This document shows, piece after piece, positions 11,606 to 23,224 of a DNA stretch of 64,000 nucleotides. The DNA is from Tubulanus polymorphus (lineage: Eukaryota > Nemertea > Palaeonemertea > Tubulaniformes > Tubulanidae). The notes under the pieces were generated by a model. The model did no database searches. It saw only the letters and a program-made list of their open reading frames with translations, and was not told the DNA's origin. Each line of letters begins with the position of its first letter. Positions within the stretch are counted from its first letter, which is position 1. The stretch lies in contig NC_134026.1 in the NCBI RefSeq assembly GCF_964204645.1, forward strand, positions 17,256,650-17,320,649, in the 5' to 3' direction. The translations under genes were made by a program, and so were the position numbers.

Positions 11606-11923
11606 TTTCTATTGAAGTTAATGGACACATTAAGCCGTTAACATGGCTACAGGAGGTTGTTTAAATTTAACGACTGGTTATGGATATTTAACGAAACGAT
11701 AACTTTTGAGCAACCAAACTTATCGTATCGTTGAGAAATAAGACAGGATAAGTGATTTAACGACACGTTAGGAGTTAACCAACTTTTGAGCGACCGGCCC
11801 CAAATAGTTAACAGCTTCCTTTTTATCAAGAGCTACTGGTTTCTGATTCCATGCTTAGTCATTTTGTTAGAAGGCAGTCTTCTACATAAATAAATAAGGA
11901 CAATGAATTGTTTTAGAGATATA

Positions 11924-12215
11924 CCGTAAAAACCGGCGTATAAGTCGAGTTTTTAATCCTTGATTTTACCACTAAATTATTGAACTTGACTTATATGCCG
12001 AGTACAGTTTTCTACTAAGTATTTTCAGGTCACAAGAAATATTGATTCGACCAGACAAAAAGACAGTGTTCATCTTCTCACTGCTATATAAGTTTTAATA
12101 TTTATTCATGATAAATAAAGTTATTTAATGAAAAAACTTCTTTCATTTTGACACAGCTTCATTTAAAACGATGTATTCGTATATGCGCGCTCATTGGAGC
12201 GCTTAATACATTAGG

Positions 12216-12265
<50 letters not shown>

Positions 12266-12554
12266 CGTGTGACTCACACTACTGTATCACTGCATGGTAG
12301 TGTATTATACCCGAGTGTGTGTGTAACAAGTCTATTGATTAACACACAGCAGCAATCAGGCTGACGTGCGGCGGCGTGGGTGAAGGCGCACATCGTTAGC
12401 AAAACAAACTATTCAATATAATGATACAAGTAATTATTCTTCTAAGAGAAGGGACTCGACTTATAAGCCGTATATATGTTAAAATCATGAAATGTAGGCC
12501 TAAAAATCGACCTCGACTTATACGCCGCATAGACTTATACGCCGGTTTTTATAG
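11924..12554. mobile_element. MITE with CCGTAAAAACCGGCGTATAA-type inverted ends and TA flanks
   Basis: Left end CCGTAAAAACCGGCGTATAA and right end GACTTATACGCCGGTTTTTA are complementary (one or two differences at the extreme tip). Both are flanked by TA (11,922 and 12,555), as in the Tc1/mariner/pogo group. A second copy of the end word (CGACTTATACGCCG) lies just inside the right end. Inside are a (TA)24 tract and no ORF with recognisable motifs. It lies ~120 bp outside the Harbinger right end. Confidence 0.75.
12217..12264. repeat. (TA)n microsatellite
   Basis: About 24 uninterrupted TA dinucleotides inside the MITE. Confidence 0.98.
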
Positions 12555-13123
12555 TAATGCTCTGATATCTGTATTGATAAGTATTTGTCACTTCTATTTC
12601 CGTAATAGGCCTCATGTATTGGTTACTGTAATCTTCTTACCAGGAATGTCTCCATTTCACTGATACACGGTTATAAAAGTTGAATTGAATTGTAAAAACT
12701 TCACCTATTTTTTTCCCTTTTTATAGTTCATATGAAAGGTTTTGCCCGGAGAGATAATGGGGTAAGCTAAGTGATATGGATTGAAATCTTTTTGTTAACT
12801 ATCATCCATTGCGATGCTACACCAATGCAAAATATAAAAAGATGATTTTTAACAACATTTTCTTTCTCTTTGTATTAATATTTAATGAGACCTTTGTTGA
12901 GTTAAGGCCGGGTATTTGCTAATCAATTAGCTCTCAGTACCAGGTAAGATACTCAACTCAGATTTGCAATATCCCTGCCACATTTTTTTATTTTAATCAT
13001 TGCATCACTAGTGACACAATTTATCATAACCCATGCATCAAAGTTGACATATTAAGAAGTGGATGTCAGTATGAAGAATTTGGACTATCATCTCATGTAC
13101 CGGGGTAGTTGTCATTGTTGCAT
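12555..13123. other. No gene recognised
   Basis: AT-rich, no ORF with motifs and no obvious repeat. Confidence 0.5.
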
Positions 13124-13126
13124 TAC

Positions 13127-13192
<66 letters not shown>

Positions 13193-13210
13193 CATTATTA
13201 TTATTATTAT
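13124..13210. repeat. (ATT)n microsatellite
   Basis: About 28 ATT trinucleotides with one ATC interruption near 13,192. Long poly-Tyr/poly-Asn ORFs across it on both strands are artefacts. Confidence 0.97.
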
Positions 13211-13289
13211 GGGTCATTGTTGAAGACCACCTCAGAAAGGATAGATGAGTGTTGTCATACATGGACTGATCATTTTGCCCCTAATACCA

Positions 13290-13522
13290 CTTAATATATT
13301 TGTTGGTGGTATACCATATAACTAGCATACCATATAACCATATAATTAGCATAACTAGATTACAATCATATGTACCACCATGAATATGTTTGAACAGGTC
13401 TACCATCTAAAAGATATACCACTTAACATCGATTTTTAAGTACGTCCGAATGGACGACAATGGACGGACAAAAAGTGAATGCAATATCCCTCAGGGACTA
13501 AGTTCCAAGTGGGCTAAAAAAC
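13290..13522 (+). repeat. TACCACC-rich fragment followed by family C tail
   Basis: 13,290-13,435 has repeated ATACCA/TGGTGGTAT words like families A and the 8.1-kb array. 13,437-13,522 (GGACGGACAAAAAGTGAATG, CAAGTGGGCTAAAAA) is the 3' tail of family C without its CTCF-like head. Confidence 0.65.
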
Positions 13523-14783
13523 CTCCTGCTTCCAATCTAGTCACTGTTGTATAGTTTTTAAGCACACTTTTAAGACGATTAACTGCTCATTCGGTAACGT
13601 ATCCATACTAATATATTATTAAATGAATCTTTTATGATAAACAAGAGGACTTTAGAGTCCTGAGGTTCGAAGAAGCAGTCTTATTAGGAATAGTTACATA
13701 GATTGGCAAACTAGTAATATAAAAAACTAGTAACATTGTACATCTCATCGATGTGTGATTAGTACTTGTAATCAATTGTATTGTAATCAATAAAGGTTAA
13801 GTCAAGATTATTCCATTTTAGGAGTCAGTTTAAAGACTTATCATTGAGATGATGCAAAATAAGTCAACCAAGTAATAACCACTGGAAAAGTCGATTAAAG
13901 GAAAAAATCATTTATTAAATACATCGAATGTAGCCACGTGACATGATTGATTAAACAGCATCAACTGATCAGCAGTGTTGTGATGATAATATCACGAGAT
14001 TGTACAGTTCCTCAGTGTGTTGACTACAGTTGCCTACGGCATGTTAAGGGTTAATGGATTATTAAGCATGTTTTTGCAGTACCCGATCGGTACCGATGTA
14101 CAGTACTTCAATTCTATGTGAGATACGGCCCCTGTGTGGTTGGAAGATCTGAAAATCTATCAATCTGAAATTCTCGACACAATATCCGACGCTAAATACA
14201 TTTCTTTGGAGGTATTTCTGGTGCATATCAGATGTCAATTATTTCTAGTATATTTTTTTCAACTATCAAATAGCCTAAAAATCTAAGATCAGTGAAAATA
14301 TGAATACTGTGAACATGTATATAGGTTCTCATTTTCTGATTATTTTACTGTTAGAACATGTAAAATGCTGATTTCAGTGTCAAACATATGAATGGAAATG
14401 GTCAACGACAAGACATCACCCTTCGAGATTTGATATTCATCAAGCGTATTGCCAGTATAAATTGTTTTTCGGTATAAATATAGTAATCGATAAAAGCCAT
14501 ATCAATATCGGTCCGAGACCCAGACCAAATCAACTCGTAATTCATTAATTCATTCATAGCTTCTTGCCCCAATCCACAACTAAAATGTATGTATACATTC
14601 AAATATTTCAATAAAAACATTTTACTTCATAAAACAAATAAATCATCCCTTTTACATTCTTATCTCTGTAGATTTACGCAGCAAATTGAGGTCGTGATGG
14701 AACGGATCGATTTCTTTAAAAACAATCGATCTCTTTTTGATATCATGAAGTTTGAATGAATGCCTAGTCACATCAATTTGTAT
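13523..14783. other. No gene recognised
   Basis: AT-rich sequence without supported ORFs or repeats that I can identify. Confidence 0.45.
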
Positions 14784-15011
14784 TCATTGATTGTACGTCT
14801 TAGATGAGTTTGGTTTCAAAGCCGGATGAATCGCATAGCACGTTAACAGTGGTGGCACATAACGTTTGAATCTGTCAGTGTGATATAAGTACATATTTCT
14901 ATTTTCTACAATTCCCCAGGCACGTTGGAAGCTATGTTGTATTGCTGCTGCCGATTTTGGACAGATTCTTAATATTGCCGCGGCGAATTGACTTAATTTC
15001 TTCAAAAACAT
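14784..15011 (-). CDS. Possible small protein (75 codons), unidentified
   Basis: The ORF reads leftward from an ATG at 15,011 and ends at TGA near 14,784. The protein starts MFLKKLSQFAAAILRICP, with a basic/hydrophobic N-terminus rich in alanine and no acidic residue until residue 39, resembling a mitochondrial targeting helix. It continues FQRAWGIVENRNMYLYHTD and RFKRYVPPLLTCYAIHPALK. I do not recognise the family. The composition is more protein-like than most short ORFs here and no transposon sequence surrounds it. With no splice, promoter or homology evidence it may still be chance. Confidence 0.25.
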   Translation of the reverse strand: MFLKKLSQFAAAILRICPKSAAAIQHSFQRAWGIVENRNMYLYHTDRFKRYVPPLLTCYAIHPALKPNSSKTYNQ

Positions 15012-15020
15012 GGTATTCAA

Positions 15021-17924
15021 AGAAAAAACAAGAAAGAAATTCTAAAAATGGTTGTACTGAAAGCTTGCATGGTGGTTTTGTATTTCTGTAGTAGAATTAA
15101 TCGAATTTTGAACTGATTACTTAAAGAGCTAAGAGATCGGTGTTGTCGTACATCGTACACCAAATGTTACACACGGGGACTGGGAATATCGGAATGGTTT
15201 TATTGTAGACGTGGACCAAGTTAGTGCAAGCTTTTGGATAGTTGTTATTTGAATATTGTAGTGTCTTAACGGAATCTATCATCGTGTTGATAATTGCTAG
15301 ATTACGTATCGGATTTGTTGAAATGATTTTGCTTAGAAAATTTTACAGCTGAAAGAAAAAACGTGACTAACTCGAGTGACTCCAAGTGAAGAGAAGCCGC
15401 ACACGAAAATAGATAGGAGCCACGATTTTTCTTTTTAAAATAATAAAGACATTAAGCAAAAATAAGTTGCATCTCCTTCAAACAACAATCCACTGCGATC
15501 GTCCGATAAAGTTTACTCCTAAAGTTTATTGCCACCATAGACTACCACCCCCTGGCTCTTTGAAGAGACAGGGAGCCAGTCTTCAATTCAATTCAGAATT
15601 TATTTTACAGAAAAGCGGGTTTTAAGTTTTAGATATCTAAACTGAAAAATATAAATGTTCATACAGAGATTTTTCAAATGGCCGCTAATGCAAGCCCCCA
15701 ATGAAAGTAAAAGAAAATAAAAAGAATTTTTTTCAAACGTGAAAGTAAATTTTTTATTGTGTCAATAAAGAATGAATTGAATTGTCGGCAGCACTATGCC
15801 GCGCATGAATACCAATTTCAAGACTGATCACGCACGCTCAACCAAGGTCGGTATGCGCTGTTGAAATAACAAGAACGATTAAACAAAATCATAAAACAAT
15901 GAAAATGACAACCGATATAGCCAATATACGAAAGGAACCTAGATTTTATTACTGCGTTAAATGTGTGTAAATATCAGAGCCCAAGAAAGTTTCTAACGAA
16001 AGTTATCGACTCCCCAAGCAAGTTATCAATCCGTGTCATGGCAATATGGGCTTGCAAGCATGCAAGCCCATGAAAACGTCATTCAGTAAATTATTGCAGC
16101 GTCCATCGCCGCTGCAGTCGCTGCACTTCCAACGCCACTGTTCCCTTCATTCTGAATAGCATGGTGCACCTTTGCAGAAAATTATTATCACTGCTTTGCA
16201 GCTATAGCCTATTTCTTATATTAGTTTTCCAATTATGTCAGAAGTCCGAAATTCCCGGCATTTCCTGTATATCCTAAAAACAGCAAATCACAATCCCTTG
16301 TAGAGACGATGCTCCCAATCAAGGCCATTGCAATCTTATATGCAAGAGCTAAGAATTTTCCCGCCAAAAACAGTTTTCTGAGAGGTTTTAATGAAGCCGA
16401 CCCTGTCATTGAAGGAGGTTTTGCATGTCTTCAATCGCATCAATTATGCATTGTAATGGCCGAGAACCAATCAAACAAATGCTCACATAAAAAAAATACC
16501 GCAATTTAAAATAATTGGCTCAATCCTTTACCGCCAACAAAGGAAAACCAGAAAACACAACATTTTTGATTTTGATTTTTTGATGGTATTTCAGAAGGGG
16601 GACCCATAAGCAATCAAAACAAGAGGACAGAGTTTAGAATTGACTAGTAGTGAGTGGATGCATGAGATGTCAGTTTTCTTATCAGTGAAAAATAATTTTA
16701 AGTTTCTTGAATCTTTTTTCTACTACACACCCCGAACAGGGTATTTTTCATCTGTCGATCCGAGTAAGTCCGAAGGATAACTCTTCATTTCCGAACAAAC
16801 AAATACAAACAATTCACTGTCAGATAAGCCATTCATGTGCCCCAAAACTTTCCATATTACTTCAGGATTTTGGACTGTCAATACAACAGGCTATGATGAT
16901 CATAGCTAGAATCACGGAAGGCAAATGATTCGTTACAGGCATTTTTCTGTCCAATTATCAGTTCTCTATGATACAGCGTAATCCATGGCAGAAGAGATAC
17001 TAAGGGTGTTGTGGTGAACAGCAGGATGTTTACTAGACGTATCGACCCCACTCCTCGCGGTTCCGCCACCGTGTGGGATTTACACGAAGCAGCAAACACA
17101 AACATGGCCACTCTCTCAATTTTCAATGATAGAAATCGTCAGTGCATTTCAATTATTTCGGCTGTTAGGGTTTTAAGACACAATATAAGTTGATGATGTG
17201 ATATGGCGATGTTAATTAATGATAATTCCGCAGTGAAGCTAGTCACGAACGGTGCCGATTGAGTGTACAGCTGCCAAAACACTGAAATATGCGTAGTTGC
17301 GTAACTATTTGCAGTGAATTGCAGATGAAACATGAAGCCTTAACGGCCGTTTAAAAAAAAAATTAAACCAATCGCAATTGTAAAATAAAAATGAGATAGA
17401 ACCTAAGTTAAAATTCTGGCCATTTCTAAAATGTTATTACTAATTTTTAGTCAGTGCCGAACGTTTAGTTTTCCAACAATAATGAGGGGTGGTAGGTAGT
17501 CATGCAATTCAAGTCATCATTTATTACACGTTACTTCCGTGTTGTTGAAAATCTCGCGAGTCGTGGACCAAACCCCATTGAACAATGTGATCTGTGTGCT
17601 GGCCACAAATGCACACAGATCACACTACACTACCCATTACAAACTCCAGTACCCACAGCTATCATATATCCATCCAAATATTTAGAGTGTCTTTCTTCCT
17701 GGATACGTTTCCTTTATGCGGTCTTCAACCATAACGGACCTAACATGTCGCCCTTTGAACCAAGAGATGTTAATGAAAATCTGTCAATTATTAACACGAT
17801 CTCCGCTAAGCACTATTACATTTACATAGTATTCACTGAAAACTGCATACATTATCATGAATATAGATAGGTGGCAGTAGTACGATAACCACACTCAAAC
17901 GTGGCCCTTAAGAAAATACTACAC
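15021..17924. other. No gene recognised
   Basis: Several ORFs of 60-120 codons occur (for example 17,502-17,870) but have no motif. A short hairpin (CTGGCTCTTTGAAGAGACAG, 15,553-15,572) is visible. Nothing else is supported. Confidence 0.45.
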
Positions 17925-18120
17925 ACGTGAATTTTTTTTTACACGTGTGAAAAACCATTTCACATGATGTGAAATTGGCAGTTGGAAAATTCTCCCCAAT
18001 TGGAAAATGTGAGAATTCACACATGTAAATATGAAAATTCACACGCGTAAATGCGAAAATTCACACGCGTAAATGTGAAAATTCACACGTGTAAATTGTG
18101 AAAATTCACATGTGTAATTG
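17925..18120 (+). repeat. Minisatellite of ~21-bp units built on ACACGTGT-like words
   Basis: From 18,011 five near-tandem units read roughly AATTCACACGCGTAAATGTG with the centre varying between CACATGT, CACGCGT and CACGTGT. The preceding 70 bp contain degenerate units, including two ACACGTG cores and a CACATGATGTG dyad. Every core is a near-palindrome. Confidence 0.85.
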
Positions 18121-21100
18121 GTGTCCATGAATAGGAATAGAAAACCAATGCATCAAATCCATTCTAAATATGATTATATATTCATTCAAAAGATAAAAAT
18201 GTACAAAATATGAATGAAAAATATTTGAAACAATTGTGGAATCCATTTGTTACAAATCCTTCAGACCAATCATAGCTAATTTATTGTGCCATTTTTGCGC
18301 AGATCTTTGCTGATGTGCCATCCAGAAATATTTCCATTATATGGCCTTCAAAAAAGAAAATAGACTTTTGGGTTACCGGTGAAGAGAACTTAATGCAACA
18401 TCAAAATTGACAGTTTCTGAAAAACCCTCTAAAGAAACTTACGGAGTACGAGATTCACTCAGATTTGATGAAGTCGTTATGCTGTATTACCACTACCACT
18501 TTGTTGCCATCTCCTCTGATGAATTAATAGAGCTGACATCAATGAATATATCAGAAAACAGAGACATACTGAAAAAGAGGAAAAGGAAAATTCGAGTCTT
18601 AAAATAGTTTGCGTCCACGATTCTCTCCTGGTTATTTGTTCACATTTAATCATAGTTAACTCATTGAAAATGAGCTTATTGTAAACCAAGAGTGAAATCT
18701 AATTCGAAACTGTGGAACTGGATCAAGGATATTGCAAATATCTAAATAATACGTAATACACTAACTATAAATTTTATCCGATTCAACTAACTCTTGTGAT
18801 TGCTGTAATATATGTCTATAGACCTCAGTTGCAACAGTTACTACGCCACTAGAAACTATTGTACGTGAAATTACATTAATTTTTACTGGTATCATACTCT
18901 TTCTTTTGATTTTCATTTGTGTGATATAATGGCCTATAAATTCAGAGATTATACTAAACATGCTGCATTTATTAAAATGACAGTATAAAGTGACCCTCTT
19001 TTTTCTTTACTTTTTCAATCACTCAGAATTTAGGGGATTATGAAAATTCTGAAGATTTGTTGAGATGCCGTGTTAATAGTCTCTCAGCTGATGAAGCTTG
19101 TGTGTCAAATAAAATATTTAACCTATATAGTACTAGTTTTATTTATGAATATTCTGAATAATTGATGATAGGAATCTAGTTCCCCCAGTGAAACTTCCAT
19201 TAAGTAAAGATCCCCATAAAGTAAATGTTCCTCAATGAAGAAATCCCCCAGTCCAATTTCACAACAAAATTATCAATCCCCATGTTGACTACAACGATTG
19301 AGATTGAAACCATGAACCCAGTTGTTTATACTCATTGGCTTATTAAGAATCATCGATTAAAAATGAAACATTTTCACTCAGAAATTTTATGATTCAAAGA
19401 GCACTTGCGTAAAAGAAAATTTAAAAGAAAAAAAATTCCTCAAAATAAAGTTATTTTGGTTAAAAGTTTGCTTACATATTAACACACTTGTGAAAATCAA
19501 TACTAATTCTAAATATCATCACGACATTGTTGCCATACATTTCAGAGGCAGTAATCAAATAGGATACTACAATTAGTTTCAAGATGATGTTAGTCTACAA
19601 CAGGGGGTGGCCCTGCTTTCATCAAAACAATGGGGAGTTCCTAGAAATTTGTTTTCAGGCTTTAGGCAATGTTTATTTAGGCAGCCAATGGTAGCCCTTG
19701 AGCATAGTGATAGATTAGTGAATAACCATTGCAAGCTGACATTGTAGAGGTTCCATATATACATTGAACCAGGAATAGTGAGTCATGTAATAATCATTCA
19801 TTCAGTCCCATGTGTTTTCGAAAATTCACACTGAATCTTATATATACAAGACAAAATTTAAGATTCTGGAGATCTCTCAATATATTAATAGACAATAAGA
19901 TAATTTCTCAAATTCTTTCCCCTATCTTAATTCTACATACTTAATTAACTTCAAAGAGAAGCTTTGTGGTTTGAAACCTTTTATCTTCTTCTCAATTCCG
20001 GTCTACTAAAGAATTATCTAAGGAATCTACTGCGGCAACTATTTTTTTTCTATGCTCAAAATCGCACTTACCGTTATATCCCCTTTTGTATTTCCATCAA
20101 CAAAACTAGCTTTATTCCTTTTTTGCACATTTCCTTCTGGAATCTTTTTTCCAGTTCTCTTGTAACGCATTAAGAAATTCGAGTTTCCTCATATTATCTG
20201 CAAAAAAATAAATCAACATTTCACAATAATGTTCAAAGAATAAAATCAATATAAATAGTTTCAATAAATACCGTACCTGCAGAATCAATTACACGTCCAA
20301 TGTATGCAGGCCAGCCAAAAGTGGTTTCATCGCTTTTTTCCAGCTACTCGATTCGGCCACATGATCTCCCCAAAATGACCATTTCTAATTATTTCTGGTT
20401 AATCACGGTGCTATGATAGACACGGTTTCGTGCTCTTTCCATTGAACAAGTACCGAATTAGGAGCCTTATAGTCGGAATGAAGCGCGCGTGGGTATAGAC
20501 AGATGCTCTCAAAGCATGTTTATAACTGGTGGCTCATAAGAAATTTCTGTAACCATCACAGATCCAGGAGTCCCAACAACTGAGCTCTCTGACCTAATAT
20601 TGGTTAAGAAAAACTTTGTTCTGGTCCCTGATACATTCATTTAATTGTGAAAAATAAAGACATAAACCCCTGTATCTTAGAGTATATTGAAAGTCTGTGC
20701 AGTAAGAATTTAAAGATAATAGGGAGCAATCAAATTCAGATTCACAACACCACTATTCTAAAATTTTTATCACACTAAGATACCTAGCAAAACTGTCAGA
20801 AAATGGCCAAGGTATTACCTAGGATAAATGATCGCATTCTAAGGATGTAAAAAAGTAACGATCATAATTTTTCGTATCAAAAATATTTAGTAGGGATTTT
20901 TGATACTTGTATTATGATTACCCAACATGATTCACTACGGGATTTTAATATTTGAACATGAGTAATTGTATTTAATGAAACCTCTTTTATATCAAATGGT
21001 CTCGTGTCCAGAAAAGAAAGAAGTTTATTTTACAGTTATTCTTACCTGTAGTAGAAGTACTAATAGTAGATTACTAAATTTACTATAAATCAGACAGTTT

Positions 21101-21599
21101 TTGGGATTTTGGTGAATTGACTCAGCATTTTCATATAGTTAACTTAAGCATGTTATTTCCTATTAATTATCTGTACATTTTGTATATTACTGAACCAAAT
21201 CTCATTGACTTAATTAGGCCTTCTGCGGAAAAAATTGTCATGTTTAATTTTAAAACATATATCGTTAGCAGTAACAATCCCCTCAATGAATAATAGGCAA
21301 GAATCCACGATTATTCAAATTGTACAAATCCCAAATCAACGATTTTGAAGCAGAATAATTTTCACATTCTATCCATTTTCTATACTAATTTTTCTAAAAA
21401 ATGGTTATAGAATTTTGCTAAAAAATGTTCTTTTCAAATCACGAAGTGGGGATTTTAACCTACTTTGAATCATTGGGTATTTTTACCTTTTCAATTTGTT
21501 CCATTGATGATGGCTTTTTCTAAGAAAAATGGTATATGTGATGGATCTGATGACATTGTCTCTAAAGACATTGACTTCGGACATAAAAAGCTGATGTAG
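18121..21599. other. No gene recognised
   Basis: About 3.5 kb of AT-rich DNA. ORFs of 60-70 codons (18,407; 18,477 minus; 18,761 minus; 19,964) show no domain motifs and are probably chance. A TTAATTATCTGTACATTTTG-type AT-rich character runs throughout. Confidence 0.45.
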
Positions 21600-22362
21600 A
21601 AAGTCTTTCAGAAACTTTCCAATTGATTGTGGTAGCAAAATATGCATAGGTACGAATATAATATAGAAATTCTAAGTTATTGTATTGTTCAATGCCCCCT
21701 GGTGGCCCTATACAAAAACCAATGACCATGTCATGAGCACCACTTTTCCAATTGATTGTGGTAACAAAACATACTTAAGTATCAATATAATGTGGAAAAA
21801 CTTTTTTCCACCTACGAATGAGTACTGGTGACACCAAGATGGCCACCAATTGTGTCATAATTGCCTAATTAAATATACCTGTCTCGGGTATAAAACATCC
21901 CTTTCCAAAGAATACCCACTACAAATTGAAATAAAAAATGGCAAACCATTAGGAAGCTACAGGAGTCAGAATTCAGGCCAAAATTAACATTTTTGGGCAC
22001 AAAACAAGATCACAGGACAGCCACCTTGAGTCTGACCGACCCAATTTTTCTCATGCTGATGGGGCCTTGGGCGGTACAAATATATATGAACAATCAAGGA
22101 AATTGATCAAAGTGTCTTCAAAATTTCCCTCGAAAACTTCGAAAATGTGTAAAAAGGGCTGGTAGTCGACCATCTTGAATCTGACAGGGCCAGTTTTTGG
22201 GCTGAAGATGTGCCTAGGGTAGATACATGTATAAACCAAATATCAAGACATTACCTTGAAGCGTCTTCAAAACTTCCCAAAATATCTGGATTCCATCTAC
22301 GGACCGACGGACGAAAAGTGAACGCAATAGCCCACTGGGAATGAAGTCCCAAGTGGGCTAAA
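21600..22362 (+). repeat. Dispersed repeat family C, second copy
   Basis: About one and a half monomers (GCCCCCTGGTGGCC at 21,694-21,707), then a middle segment (GGTGACACCAAGATGGCCAC, AAAGAATACCCACTACAAAT) and the conserved tail ending CAAGTGGGCTAAAA at 22,362. The middle segment is also present in the copy at 62,850-63,655 but absent from the first copy, which has extra monomers instead. Confidence 0.85.
21693..21707 (-). promoter_or_regulatory. CTCF-consensus-like motif in family C
   Basis: Minus strand reads GGCCACCAGGGGGCA, equal to the core of the vertebrate CTCF consensus (CCACCAGGGGGCG) except for the last base. Binding in this organism is untested. Confidence 0.45.
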
Positions 22363-22789
22363 AAGATGGTTGGAAATGAACGATACAGCAGAAGACAATT
22401 TACGGATCTCTGGGATAAAAGAGGAGAGAAACGAGGACTGTAAAAAAGTGCTGTATGAGTGTCTTAAGAAAGAATGCAATCTTAATTGGTACATTTTGTT
22501 CCTTGTATATTCTTGCCAAGATTACTTCTACCCTAATGATTGTATACAATAGTGTTGTATTTTATGTGTGCATGTATTTTCATAAACATGTACTTACTAT
22601 CTGTAATTGTACCTTATATTTTCTGTTTCTACGTAAAATTTTTTGTCATATTCAACACTCTAGTAGCAGGTGATGATGATATTGATGATTAATATGACCC
22701 TGATTGCAAATATTACAGCAGTGATGAGTTCAAAAAAAGCAAAATTAGCAGTACATTTTCCTTTTTGCCCACCAAATATACAAAGACTC
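22363..22789. other. No gene recognised
   Basis: Short ORFs (22,370-22,552; 22,455-22,673) have no motifs. The stretch links the family C tail to the LINE fragment. Confidence 0.45.
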
Positions 22790-22992
22790 TTTAAATCGTC
22801 AGTTTAAAGTAATCGCAATCACAGAAACATGGGCCTACAATTCACAGGACAATCTTAGACTTGTCGAAAGCCTTCGAAACAATTAATCATTCAATTTTAC
22901 TTTAAAAACTTAATCACTATCGTATTAGGGGTATTTCATTATTGTGGTTTCAAGATTATTTAAATAAAAGAGAACAAGCAGTATCTTTTTAA
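22790..22992 (+). pseudogene. Non-LTR retrotransposon fragment: endonuclease scrap joined to RT, left part
   Basis: VIAITETWAYNSQDNL (22,810-22,857) is the endonuclease landmark of non-LTR elements. It is abruptly followed, in another frame, by LDLSKAFETINHSILL (22,856 on) and IRGISLLWFQDYLNKREQ, which are RT motif A and the following region. About 1 kb of coding sequence normally lies between, so this copy had an internal deletion. The RT frame runs to GTATCTTT and stops at the Kolobok target site TTAA. The same frame resumes at 34,861. Confidence 0.8.
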
Positions 22993-23224
22993 AGTAGTTC
23001 TAGAATTTGATAACGCAAACATTATTTTCTGACAACCTTATATTATTGATATATTATGGTGGAAAAAATAAAATCAAGCAATTTTTTGATAAGGCGAAAT
23101 CGGCATTTTATTAGAGAGTCAATTTTAACAAGGCAATTCGATACTACGTATCTATGTCCCCCGCGATAGCCAGTAGGGAATTAATGACCCCCGAAGACAC
23201 TAATCTTTGGTATAGAAAAATGAT

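Larger units (their letters stand above)
8603..11801. mobile_element. Harbinger (PIF) DNA transposon, ~3.2 kb, decayed but with both ends
   Basis: Terminal inverted repeats: GGGGCCGGTTGCTCAAAAGT at 8603 matches the complement of the right end, which finishes TTTTGAGCGACCGGCCCC at 11801; they agree at all but one position over 29 bp. Inside are the two genes that define Harbinger elements, a Myb/SANT-like protein (plus strand, left) and a HARBI1-type transposase (minus strand, right), convergently arranged. The expected 3-bp target duplication is not evident (TCA on the left, AAA on the right). A perfect 30-bp palindrome at 8633-8662 lies just inside the left end. Confidence 0.9.

Noticed and set aside
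8599-11804. 3-bp target duplication for the Harbinger element
   Set aside because: Left flank TCA and right flank AAA do not match; either mutated or lost.
13038-13294. Poly-Asn and poly-Tyr ORFs
   Set aside because: Pure (ATT)n microsatellite translated on either strand.
17502-17870. 122-codon ORF as a gene
   Set aside because: No domain landmarks, a low-information composition and no supporting signals nearby.
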